From: Delphinapterus leucas
Taxonomy: Eukaryota; Chordata; Mammalia; Artiodactyla; Monodontidae
Reading direction: 5' to 3'
Assembly: GCF_002288925.2 (NCBI RefSeq)
Contig: NW_022098037.1
Span: 3,156,402-3,220,401 of the forward strand
Length of the DNA stretch: 64,000 bases
In this document: positions 43,461-53,194 of the stretch, one piece after another
Position numbering within the stretch: the stretch's first letter is position 1
How the letters are laid out: each line of letters opens with the position of its first letter
Notes under the pieces: model-generated
Told to the model about the DNA's origin: nothing
What the model saw: the letters and a program-made list of their open reading frames with translations, nothing else
Database searches by the model: none
Made by a program: the position numbers and the translations under genes

Positions 43461-44499
43461 TTTAAAGTCTGGTTTACTTTAACCTGCAGAGTAATCTCTG
43501 TACACTGAAGAACCTACTATTTAGCATAATTAAAAACAGAACCTCTTGGGATGCAGATTTCAAAATAAAAAAGCAAAGATGATTTCTGAAAACCATGTCA
43601 TTTGGAAGAAACTGAGAGATCATTAAAAAATCTTCCTATATTCTGTTTAAGGGTATTTTTGGTTTAAGGTATGAGTGAGAGAAACTTGGAGCACATCTCA
43701 AATTGGATTTTTTTTTTTTTTTGGTTATCTTAAAAGCTTTGAAGAAAACTGTGCTTTAGAAAACAAAGACCAGAATGAGGTTTATATTTGGACCAGTGAT
43801 TCACACTATATATGTTTGTCATTTTTCCATCAATTTCAGATAAGAAAAAAGGGAATATTGATATAGTCAAATACCTAAAAAGACTATTACTAAGACAATT
43901 AATCTATTTTTTCTGATAAGTGTGAAAGTACTTAGGTTCTTATTGTTAGAGAGAGAATTTCTTTAAAATTTTTGATTCCATGTAGCTCTGAAACCCCAAA
44001 GTACTAGAAATATATATACATATAAATGTGTGTGTGCAGGTGTATTTCCCAAAGACTTTCAGATTTTATCATTAAAACACAATTCATACCACTATCAAAG
44101 ATTGCTCTATGAATCTGTAAGCCCAAATTAAGGAAATGTTGAAACAATAATCAATAAAATCAATACATATTTTTTAATAAATTTTCTATTGTTTTCCAAT
44201 TTTATACTTTAAAATGTTCCTGTGACATGTGCACAACACTTCAAAATGTTAATTAATTTATTTTAAAGTAATATATCTTATTCATAGATACTGTATTAGA
44301 GTTCTAATTTGTAATGAAAAGATGATAAATGAATAGAAAATTACATTCTATAACGTGTCCTCAATGTTAACCACACCTTTGGGAAACCCAACAACATGGA
44401 TCTTGAGAACAAAGCTGAGGCATTATTGTCTATGCAATGGACATTTACCCAAAGTTCAGACTTAGTACCAGGGAGAAAATGAACCTTCTTGTAGCCATC
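43461..44499. other. No recognisable feature
   Basis: About 1 kb of AT-rich unassigned sequence, including a T-run at 43709-43723. Confidence 0.4.
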
Positions 44500-44680
44500 T
44501 CAATCAACAGAAATATTTTATATAGTCACTTACCATTTAATGAAGGTCTACTATGTACAGGCATTGCCCTGGGTGCTGGAGATACAACAATAACTAACAC
44601 ACACTCTCCTCCAGCAGTTCACTGTTTGTCAGTGAAGACACTCAAAGCACAATATGACAGAGACCAATGGAATTTTTTGT
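44500..44680 (-). mobile_element. L2 LINE 3' fragment
   Basis: 'ccatttaatgaaggtctact', 'atgtacaggcattgccctgg', 'gtgctggagatacaacaata' and 'ctcctccagcagttcactgt' are in reversed L2 order. Confidence 0.75.
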
Positions 44681-44704
44681 GAGACTGTACCAACACTTCC
44701 CTAT

Positions 44705-45030
44705 CCAGACAGGGAGCATGGGGACATTCTCTTCCTGGAATGCCCATTCCTTCCTTTTCTGAACTAGCTAATGCCAATCATGCTTCAGATATCAGTTTAA
44801 ACAATACTTTTCCAGAGACACTTTCTCTGAGACCCTGCAGTCAAGGGTAGGTCCATCTGTTTTACATTTCCATAGCACCCTGTACTTTCTTTCTTTCTTC
44901 TTCTTTTTTTAAATTCACAGCACCTTATGATTATTTGTTTGACGCCTGTCTTTCTGCTAGCACATCTGCTCCACAAAGATAGAGCTTATGTGTCTTCTGT
45001 TCACAGCTGTCCCCCACAACTAGAACAGAG
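44705..45030 (+). mobile_element. L2 LINE fragment
   Basis: 'cctggaatgcccattccttc', 'cagatatcagtttaaacaat', 'ctctgagaccctgcagtcaa' and 'catctgctccacaaagatag' follow the L2 3' part on the plus strand. It faces the neighbouring minus-strand L2, so these are two separate insertions. Confidence 0.75.
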
Positions 45031-46439
45031 ATTTCCATATCATATGTCCTTGGAAGAGAGCATCAGAGGAAAGCTGAGCAATTGTACACTTTCTGAATCA
45101 TGTGAACTCACCCATTTTTATCAGACTCCAGGACTTTACCCTCAGCCTGCTGTCTGATCTCTGTCTGTTAGCCTTTCGCTACCTAAAAACCGATCCTAGA
45201 CTGCTTGCCTGTAGGAGCCATCCAAACGGTTCTCTTCACTTCTAAGAAGCACTCAGAATCTAAACTATTCTTCCCAGTTTGGACCCAAGCTACACCCAAG
45301 TCTCTCTTTAGAACGGTTGACTTCCCTGTTGTTACCCCATGTTTGCATCACATGATCCCCTAGAGGCCTAGGTTGAGCTCCAGTTGAATATTTCTAGTCA
45401 AAATTGATGGGTTTGTCAAGTTACGGTGCAGACAACAAGCCTGGCAAGCACAGATCCACAAAGAAACATTGCACATCGAAGGCTCTGTGTATGAAATTTG
45501 GTATCTTTTAATATTTAGGTTTAAATATTAATGAAATTTGTATTTGTACAAATTAGATGAGAAAACAAGGTGAGAAAAGTGCTTCTTAGATTCTCTCGAG
45601 ACAAATCAAGCAAGAATGTGTGCTTCCTTCCAAACAGAACATGTTTTGAAATTCCCCCTTCATACATATTTAAATTTGAAGTCTAGCAGCAGTTATTTCT
45701 TTACAAGGATGACCAGATTTATACAAAAGAAAGAAACAAAATACATTGGCAATCCAACCAATTTCTCGGTCCACTGGAAAATTACCAAAACATCACAATT
45801 TCACCAAAATGGCACAACCAGGACAATGAATTTAGGAAGTGCACACATAAGCTCTATAATGATATATTTGCATAAAGGGATATATATTAAAACATGATTT
45901 GTAATATAAATTCCTTTTATTTACTCTCATTTATTTTTGAAAGTATCTAGAGGGTATACATTTCAAGTTATTTATTATAACCCCTGCCCTTAAAGAGTTA
46001 AATGAGATTTTGCCTGAGGAAAAATTTTACTGCTAACTCCTTATTTACAGTTAGATTTAGGTCAATATTGCTCAAAGAGCAAAGCTAATTAATGGGGAAG
46101 TTAGATTAGTTCTTAAGATACTTCCTATTCTAGTCCTTACTTGAAAGTAAAGATACAATTTAATATCCAAAATAAGTGAATTAGCTTGAATCCTACAGCT
46201 TCTTAAAATAAGTTATCTTGTCACCTTTCTTTGAAATCATGAAATACTAAAAATTCAAAAGGAAAGGTTAAAGGAGTTGTGATACATTTGTTTTCAAATA
46301 TCAAATGAGGACACAATTATTCTCACCTCAACTCCGTAAGAAAACAAAGAGCATGCATGCTTACCATGAGACAGTGAAAAAGAAAAGACATCTTCCCAAG
46401 AGTGACTAAAATACTAGAAAAGATTATCAAAGAAGACCC
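45031..46439. other. 1.4 kb without a recognisable feature
   Basis: The longest frame is 93 codons (45616-45897) with no motif. AT-rich and unassigned. Confidence 0.4.
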
Positions 46440-47131
46440 AGAAATCACTTTTGTTATTTTTTAACATCATCATATTCTTTCTTCAGAATACAAATGTTGT
46501 ATAGCTATATAAAATGCAAACATTATGGAACTAATATAAAAAGTGAATATCACTCCCAAAGGTAACTCTCTGAAAAGTTAGGTGCTCTTCTCTAATTTAT
46601 TATTATTTTTAAATGAGATTATATTACATAATTGCTCTGCAACTTGATTTTTATACTTATCAATTATCTTAATCATCTTTTCATATCATCAATATTATTT
46701 TCTCTCTCTTTTATTCTATTCTTTCCTTTTTTAATGGCTGCATATAAGTAATCCATTAAAAGAATTTTCTCATATTTTTAACAATTTTCATAGAGATAAA
46801 CTTTTCTGTTATTTCCATCTTGAGGTTAGTACAAAAAATACTGCAACGAATATTCTATTATGTATTTATATGTAAAATGTGGAAGCATTTCTGTAGGAAA
46901 AAATTTCTAGAAAGGCTGATTCTTTTAAAAATTAATAGATACTCAATATTGTTTTCTGAAAGTTTGTGCCTGTTTCTACATACTCTTACAAGTATGGGTA
47001 CCATCAGTTTTTAAGTATTTTTAAGTATTCTGCAAATTTGATAAGACCAACATTCTCTTATTTTTGGTTTCATTTGTATTTCTTTGAATCCTGAGTAATT
47101 TGCACCGAAACCACTTATTCTTTTTCTGTTA
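46440..47131 (-). mobile_element. Ancient L1 LINE (L1M-like), 3' part
   Basis: 'ttttttaatggctgcatata' and 'gtacaaaaaatactgcaacg', then 'ttcatttgtatttctttgaa' are the reversed ORF2-end/3'UTR of an old L1. The element is interrupted by a DNA transposon and resumes at 47625. Confidence 0.65.
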
Positions 47132-47361
47132 CAGTATCCCATCCCTCCCTTATCCACAGGGGACACTTTCTAAGACCCCCCCCCCCAGCCCAACCAGTGG
47201 ATGACTGAAACTGCAGATGTTACTGAATCCTATATACACTATGTTTCTTTTCCATACATACACACCTATGATAAAGGTTAATTTATAAATTAGGCACAGT
47301 AAGAGATTAACAATACTAACTAATAATAAAATAGAACAATTATAGAGCAATTACGTGAATG

Positions 47362-47399
<38 letters not shown>

Positions 47400-47623
47400 A
47401 TACATCGTTGTACTGTACTCACTTTTCTTATTTCTTGTGATGAGGTGCAACTCATATGCCAGGCAGGACACAGCAGGATGGTGCATGATCCCATCTCACT
47501 ACTCAGAATTTAAAACTTATGAATTGTTTATTTCTGGAATTTTCCACTTAATATTTTCAGACTGCAGTTGAATGTGAGTAACTGAAACTGGAAAGTGACA
47601 CCACAAATAAGGGGAAACTACCG
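47132..47623. mobile_element. Tigger-like (mariner-type) non-autonomous DNA transposon
   Basis: The left end CAGTATCCCATCCCTCCC and the right end 'ataaggggaaactaccg' are diverged inverted repeats of the 'CAGTA-TCCCCCCTTATCC' type. The flanks are TA at 47130-47131 and a decayed CA at 47624-47625. The interior phrases 'cagtggatgactgaaactgc' and 'taaattaggcacagtaagag' belong to a MER-type Tigger relative. It interrupts an L1. A C-run at about 47177-47188 and (TC)n at about 47367-47396 are inside. Confidence 0.8.
47367..47396. repeat. (TC)n microsatellite
   Basis: Pure TC dinucleotide run of about 30 bases inside the Tigger-like element, where the family already carries a short TC tract. Confidence 0.9.
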
Positions 47624-47765
47624 CATTTTTTCCTTTCTTTTCTTTTGGTTTGTCTTTTTCTTATTGATTTTTAGGAGCTCTTTATATACCATGGACAAAA
47701 CACTTCTTCCATTAAATATTTTGTTCTTATTTTCTAACAGTATTAATTATATTTAACTTGGTTAA
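47624..47765 (-). mobile_element. Ancient L1 LINE, continuation
   Basis: 'gtctttttcttattgatttt' and 'taggagctctttatatacca' continue the L1 that starts at 46440, on the far side of the transposon. Confidence 0.6.
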
Positions 47766-47959
47766 ACTGAGCCACTTAAAGTTTACTGGTTCGAAGTCAG
47801 TGGGACACCAAAGCTTGTATTCATAATTTTTTTCCTTTTTGGCTACTGATAGATATATCCATGCCTTCTAAGTCTGAGAGTAAATAAATAGATTTTCAGA
47901 CACGAACTCTCCCTAAAAATACTTACCACTAACTAACTCATTTCTAGGAAGCTACCCAA

Positions 47960-48136
47960 AATGTTCCACAAACTCTCTCATGTGTGTCTCTTCCTATAAG
48001 GGCATTAATCGCACCATGAGTGCCCCACCCTCATGACCTAATTACCTCCCAAAGGCACCATCTCAAATACCATCATGTTGGGGGTTAAGGTTTCAACATG
48101 TGAATTTTGCAGGGACACAAACATACAATCCATAAC
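47960..48136 (-). mobile_element. MST/MLT1-type LTR, partial
   Basis: 'cctataagggcattaatcgc', 'ccaccctcatgacctaatta', 'cctcccaaaggcaccatctc' and the end 'acaatccataaca' are the 5' half of a MaLR LTR in reverse. Confidence 0.82.
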
Positions 48137-48194
48137 ACTGAGCTTTTCAAAGGTTTTTATTGTTCTTTTCATTTTCTTCTTTATTTTTTATTTT

Positions 48195-48355
48195 CTACTA
48201 CCTGGGTTGAAATCTCAGCTTCATTATTTACTAGCTATGCAACTTCAGAAAAAATTTTTACCTCTTTATGCTCTCATTTTGCTGTTTCTTCACCTGGAAA
48301 GTGGAGGTTATTCTATTTCCCTCATAGGATTGTGATTAGAATTAAATGTCTGTAA
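48195..48355 (+). mobile_element. MIR SINE
   Basis: 'acctgggttgaaatctcagc', 'ttactagctatgcaacttca' and 'ctcataggattgtgattaga' form a plus-strand MIR. Confidence 0.8.
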
Positions 48356-48359
48356 TGTT

Positions 48360-48540
48360 ATTAGCAGAGGTCTGTATTGCTATAGATGTAAATATATAGA
48401 TAATATACTACTAAACAGAGTCAAGTAATATAGCAAACAAATAATTCACTACAAACAAGTAGGGTTTATTTCCCGATGCAAGCATACTTCACTACTAGAA
48501 ACATAGGTCTATAATGTGAATACAGTCACCATTACTTGGA
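48360..48540 (+). mobile_element. Ancient L1 ORF2 piece
   Basis: 'caagtagggtttatttcccg', 'atgcaagcatacttcactac' and 'atgtgaatacagtcaccatt' match the DNA behind the ORF2 'QVGF-IPGMQ' region, plus strand and badly decayed. The element seems to resume at 48960. Confidence 0.5.
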
Positions 48541-48589
48541 GATAATAATAGTATATACATAATAGAGTTGGTATAAGGATTAAATGAAA
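48541..48589 (+). mobile_element. MIR SINE, left half
   Basis: 'gataataatagtatatacat' and 'gttggtataaggattaaatg' are the MIR 3' half up to the point where an L1 3' stub is inserted. The MIR resumes at 48837. Confidence 0.6.
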
Positions 48590-48836
48590 AATTTTTATTA
48601 AAGTATAGTTGATTTACAATATTGTGTTAGTTTCAGGTGTACAGCAAAGTGATCCAGTTACATATATATCTATTTTTTCAGATTATTTTCCATTATAGAG
48701 TCTTACAAAATTTTGAGTGTATTTCCCTGCCCTTTACAGTTAATCCTTGTTTCTCATCTATTTTTTGTATATAAGTTTGTATTTATTAGTCCCATACTCC
48801 TAATTTATCTCCCCACCCTTTCCCCTTTGGTAACCA
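48590..48836 (-). mobile_element. 5'-truncated L1 3' stub with target duplication
   Basis: 'aagtatagttgatttacaat', 'ttcaggtgtacagcaaagtg' and 'acagttaatccttgtttctc' are a reversed L1 3'UTR. The 9-bp duplication TAAATGAAA at 48581-48589 and 48837-48845 flanks it. It splits a MIR. Confidence 0.85.
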
Positions 48837-48900
48837 TAAATGAAATATTTTATGTAATACTTAGCTCAGTAGCTGGTAAGTATTAACTTTGAATATATTT
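48837..48900 (+). mobile_element. MIR SINE, right half
   Basis: 'tacttagctcagtagctggt' and 'aagtattaactttgaatata' are the MIR 3' end, continuing the part at 48541. Confidence 0.55.
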
Positions 48901-48959
48901 TGGCCATTTTTATTTTTAACATTATTATTATAGATTATAGGTAAGATAGTATATGATCA

Positions 48960-49755
48960 TCCAGAGAAATTTTGATATTTTGATAAATCTAACAACTCTT
49001 CTTGATTTAAATATATGAATTCTTATAGGTAAGGTGTTGAAAGAAATTTCTTTAATAAGAGAAAGAATAGCTGTGTAAAGATAGCTGGCAAATATCATAT
49101 CCAACAATGAAACATTAGCAGAATTATCATTAATTGCATCACCAAGGATACTTGCTATCATAGCTATAATTTAACATAATTCTAGGAACTGTAGCTAACG
49201 CAGTAAGTCAAGAAAAGTATGAGACACAAATACCTAAAACGAGTGAAATAATTTATTATTTACTTATGATACATATTTCTACCCAGAAAACCCCAGAGAG
49301 TCAACTTGTAGGCAAATTTAAGAAGGTGGCTGCTGACAAAATACATAGACAAATTAATAGCTTTTCTTCTCTACCAGCAATAACCAGTTAGAAATCAGAA
49401 TAGAATAAGAGTTCTTATCCACAGAGCAAGGAAAAACCCTAGCAATGAACTGAACAAGTGATGTGCACAGCCTATGTGAAACAAAGAATAGGATGCCACT
49501 GAGATTCTAAAATTATGTTTAAATAAAGAAGAAAATGCTATCTGCTTGGATGGAAATAATGTTCTTTATGAAGATATTAATTTTATACAAATAAATCAAT
49601 AACTTCAATGAAATTCTAGAGAACTTCTGAGGAAATTATATATCAAATAAAATCATAATTAAAAGATATTATATTACATGGGGAAATTGTCTCAATACAA
49701 TGTGAAGTGAGGGAAGTAGAATAGAAAACTATATGCACTATATGTATTGCTGCTG
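48960..49755 (+). mobile_element. Ancient L1/HAL1-like ORF2 region
   Basis: 'atatccaacaatgaaacatt', 'gtagctaacgcagtaagtca', 'agaaaaccccagagagtcaa' and 'gataccact'-like phrases follow the order of L1 ORF2 on the plus strand (RT region and beyond) without an open frame. Interrupted by a Tigger-like element at 49758. Confidence 0.6.
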
Positions 49756-49757
49756 TA

Positions 49758-49973
49758 AAGTTGACCTTGAATGACATAGGTTTGAACTGCATGGGTCCAC
49801 TTATATGCTGATTTTTTTAAACAGTAAATACTACAGTTCTATACAATCCGTAGTTGGTTGAATCCATGGATGTGGAACCATGCATGTGAAGGGCCGACTG
49901 TAAGTTATACCTGGATTTTCAACTCATTGGAGGGTCAGCGTCCCTAACTCCCCCATTGTTCAAGGATCAACTG
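49758..49973. mobile_element. Tigger-like MITE, 216 bp, complete
   Basis: The left end 'aagttgaccttgaatgac' and the right end 'ttgttcaaggatcaactg' are inverted repeats. TA target duplications sit at 49756-49757 and 49974-49975, as expected for mariner/Tigger elements. The interior has 'ttgaactgcatgggtccact' and 'gtgaagggccgactgtaagt', a family common in mammals. No coding capacity. Confidence 0.88.
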
Positions 49974-49975
49974 TA

Positions 49976-50268
49976 GTTTTATTTATAAAAATAAATAAAA
50001 TATTAATTTAATTAAATTATTTAAATATATTTTTATTATTAAATTACATTTTTTATTAAAATTAAATTTAATTATACATTTAAAATACAGGAGCAATACA
50101 TATAAAATATCTAAAAACATACTGCAAAATTTTAACACTGGGATGGGAGGGTGAGGACAGGGATGACTGGCAATATTTTCCTATATTTTTTCCATTTTAC
50201 ACAGTGAGAATGTATTACTTTCTGTATTTTTATAAAAGGTATATACTACAGAAGTAAAATCTAATAAA
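49976..50268 (+). mobile_element. Ancient L1/HAL1-like 3' end with AT-rich insert
   Basis: Apart from an AT-only low-complexity patch (49980-50090), the text 'actgcaaaattttaacactg', 'tttccattttacacagtgag' and 'aatgtattactttctgtatt' resembles the 3' end of an old L1. This would be the end of the element at 48960. Confidence 0.5.
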
Positions 50269-50272
50269 ATGA

Positions 50273-50360
50273 ATTTATCAGTGTGAACTAAGTTGATGGT
50301 GCCATTTGTTTTCTGTCATTCACACTTGGGCCCTGCAAAAACATCATTATCCACACTGTT
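50273..50360. repeat. Unclassified duplicated segment, copy 1
   Basis: This segment recurs about 1.36 kb downstream (51637-51723) in the same orientation. A 31-bp core (50303-50333) is identical in both. The flanking parts are about three-quarters alike by eye. No repeat family is recognised. Confidence 0.8.
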
Positions 50361-50840
50361 TTTGTGCAATGGATAATATATTTAATAATTAACTCTCCAC
50401 ACTATGTGGAAATTATGCTTCAGTACTAAGTTTTATTTCACATAATAGATTTCAGTAATGTGTTTCAGCACACAGTATAATTAGTTAATGGGGTTATAGT
50501 CATAAAGACTTGGTCCAACATAGAATTATGTTCCCTTTAAGACCTCTTCCTCCTGAAATTATGCACTCTGCTGTGCCTGGATCACACATACATACACACA
50601 CATTTAATTTTTCATTTAGATGATCATAATTTGTGGCTTTCAGAGAGTGCTTTCTATTTTAATTTCTATTTTTACCTTGTGGTGGAAAAATGTCAATAGA
50701 TTGAAAATCAGGTGAGGTTTAGAAATATTAGGAAAATTTACTAATAAACCTCATTAATACATCATTAAATATTGTGTGTTTGGAGTGAAGTAAAAGAGAA
50801 AAGTTCTTGTCTAGAAAAAAATATAATACATTAATTTTTT
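50361..50840. other. No recognisable feature
   Basis: Unassigned AT-rich sequence between the duplicated segment and a SINE. Confidence 0.4.
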
Positions 50841-50854
50841 AAAATGCACTTTTA

Positions 50855-51244
50855 GGGCTTCCCTGGTAGCACAGTGGTTGAGAATCCGCCTGCCAATGCA
50901 GGGGACAAGGGCTCTATCCCTAGCCCAGGAAGTTCCCACATGCCGCGGAGCAACTAAGCCCATGTGCTACAACTATAAGCCTGTGCTCTAAAGCCTGTGA
51001 GCCACAACTACAGAGCCCACGTGCTGCAACTACTGAAGCCCGTGCGCCTAGAGCCCGTGTTCTACAGCAAGAGAAGCCACCGCAGTAAGAAGACTGCACA
51101 CCTCAACAAAGAGTAGCCCCTGCTCGCTGCAACTAGAGAAAGCCCGCATGCAGCAGCGAAGACCCAACGCAGCCAAAAATAAATAAATAAAATTAATAAA
51201 AAATTTTTTTAAATGAGAAAGAATATGTTAAAAAATAATAAAAT
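50855..51244 (+). mobile_element. CHR-type tRNA-derived SINE, long form, with extended A/T-rich tail
   Basis: The head 'gggcttccctggtagcacag' and B-box area 'gacaagggctctatccctag' (B box mutated) are followed by a long body and 'taaataaataaa'. The tail continues for about 60 bases ('gagaaagaatatgttaaaaa'). A 14-bp duplication, AAAATGCACTTTTA/AAAATACACTTTTA, flanks the whole block with one mismatch (50841-50854, 51245-51258). The mutated B box and mismatch suggest an older copy. Confidence 0.85.
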
Positions 51245-51258
51245 AAAATACACTTTTA

Positions 51259-51636
51259 CACATTCTAACGTAAAACATTTTATTCATATAAATGTTATTT
51301 TATATAATAGTATTTTTATAGAGGATTCATAAAAAATTTTTCAACAGGCCAAAAAAAAAAAAGCTAATTACTATTATTTCAGTGAATGTTTTCTTTTGTA
51401 ATACAAGGCATTAAGAGGCCGCCTCCTGGTAGAAAAATGAATATGAACTCTTGTTGGTCATTGATACAAAAACTGTCTTTATAAGTTGATGTAATAGAAT
51501 GCTCAAATTTGGAAGTCAGGTAGACCATATCAAAATAAGCTTATTTCTCTCTTAGTACTTCGTGTTACACTTTCATACATACTATTGTAAGTATTTCATA
51601 ATAGTTTGGTAAGTTTGACATTATTATTGTAATGAT
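51259..51636. other. No recognisable feature
   Basis: Unassigned AT-rich sequence with an A-run at 51351-51362. Confidence 0.35.
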
Positions 51637-51723
51637 TTTTATCAGTATGATATAGGTCGATGATGACATTTGTTTTCTGTCATTCACACTTGGGCCCGGA
51701 AACATGTCACTATCAACACTGTT
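51637..51723. repeat. Unclassified duplicated segment, copy 2
   Basis: Second copy of the segment at 50273. The identical 31-bp core lies at 51667-51697. The pair flanks the SINE at 50855 but extends well beyond its target duplications, so it is not part of that insertion. Confidence 0.8.
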
Positions 51724-52089
51724 ACAGAAAAAGAAACTTTAATGCAAAGCTATTAATTTGCCAAATAACAAAGAAAATCGTAGAATTGAGGACAAATGTT
51801 CTGCTAATTAAAATGTACAGTACTTTTATTCTTCATAGTATAATATATGACTGTCCATAATATTTCTTCTGAAATTATCAATACTTAGTTATATTACATT
51901 TTGATGCATTTCCATTCACCAAACTCAAATGTCATGTAATTTACATGGAAGGGGAAAGTTTGTCTTTCTCCTTTGCAAGTGAGAAAGATACCCAGTCTTC
52001 TGAAAACTGGGCATTACATTTAGTCCCTTCCCTTGCAATTCACATTCAAACCTTTGGTGTAAGTCCTGTCAATTCTGCTTTAAAGTTAT
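51724..52089. other. No recognisable feature
   Basis: Unassigned sequence. Confidence 0.35.
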
Positions 52090-52196
52090 TGCACATCAAT
52101 TATTTCTCTCCATCTCCATTGACCCCACTCCAAGTCAAACCCAAATCCCTCCACCTGGACCACTACAGCATCTCCTAACTGATCTTTCCCCTCCAC
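52090..52196 (+). mobile_element. L2 LINE, left half
   Basis: 'ccctccacctggaccactac' and 'agcatctcctaactgatctt' are the L2 3' ORF part on the plus strand. It is split by a T-run-headed insert. Confidence 0.7.
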
Positions 52197-52381
52197 TTTT
52201 TTTTTTTTTTTTTTTAGCTTACAAACAACAGAAATTTATTTCTTACAGTTTTAGAGGCTGGAAATCCAAGATCAAGGCACCAGCAGATTCAGTGTCTGGT
52301 GAGAGCCCTTTTCCTGGTTCATATATGTTCGTCTTCTTGCTGTAACCTCATATGGTGGAAGAGATCTCCCTTGATATTCAG
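52197..52381 (-). mobile_element. Poly(A)-tailed MaLR LTR transcript fragment
   Basis: On the minus strand this is part of an MST/MLT1-class LTR ('cctccaaaac'-type region; plus strand 'ttagaggctggaaatccaag', 'agattcagtgtctggtgaga'). It stops at '...gtttgtaagct' and is followed by a 19-base A-tail (T-run 52197-52215). An AATAAA on the minus strand (52240-52235) is 19 bases before that tail. So it looks like a transcript ended at the LTR polyadenylation site and was then inserted into an L2. I could not see a clean target duplication. Confidence 0.7.
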
Positions 52382-52775
52382 GACATTCTCTGCAAAGTAG
52401 AGTAATCATGTCAAGCTTAAATTCATTTGTACCATTCCCCCACACCTGCAAAAGACCACAGTAGCTTCCTAGTGCTCTTAGAATAAAATAATCACATCCT
52501 AATTCTTTACCCTGTTTGCAGGGCTCCGCGTGCATGGATGACACTTGAACTAGCTCTTCAACCTTCACTTGTGCCATAAATAAACTCTCCACTCTGGCCA
52601 CATGATCTTCTGCTGGCACTCTCTGGAGAGAGCTCTTAGCTGTCTCCAGACAATTTTACTAGATTCTTCTTCTATCTGGGTTATTCTTCAAATGACCAAC
52701 TTCTTATCCAAGTCTCATCTTAAATGCTACTTACTTAAAGAGTCTTTCCTTAAGCATTAAATCTAAGTAGGGCCC
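52382..52775 (+). mobile_element. L2 LINE, right half
   Basis: 'agtagagtaatcatgtcaag', 'agtagcttcctagtgctctt', 'agaataaaataatcacatcc', 'ctctggccacatgatcttct' and 'aagtctcatcttaaatgcta' continue the L2 ORF end in order. Confidence 0.78.
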
Positions 52776-52985
52776 TATCTTTTTATTTTTTAATATGATA
52801 GTATACTTCATTTGAATTTAATTTTATGACTGCACTATATTTACATAATTTTAAAAGTCAATTATTTTTACAGGGCTCAAAACAAAAGCTATTTTTCTCT
52901 ATCTCATGTCTTACCTCCCTTCAATTTCCTCTTCAGAGAAGCAAACATTTAAAACTCATTCAGTAGCTTATCCTGCTGTTTTCCT
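52776..52985 (-). mobile_element. Old L1M-like 3' tail
   Basis: 'tatttacataattttaaaag' and 'cagagaagcaaacatttaaa' resemble the reversed 3'UTR of older L1M elements. It may be part of, or a neighbour to, the L1 that follows. Confidence 0.45.
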
Positions 52986-53194
52986 ACATATATTTTTTTG
53001 TTTTATTATATAAATTTCAGGCATACAGCATTATAATTTGACTTCTGTAAACAGGACAGAATGATCACCACCAAAAGTCTACTTATCATCCATCACCATA
53101 CAGTTGACTGCCTTCACCCATTTTGCCCATCCCCAACCCACTTCCTGTCTGGTAACTGCTAATCTGATCTCTGTATCTATGAGTTTGTTTTCAT

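Noticed and set aside
52272..52619. 115-codon minus-strand frame
   Set aside because: It crosses from the LTR fragment into L2 sequence, so it cannot be one gene.
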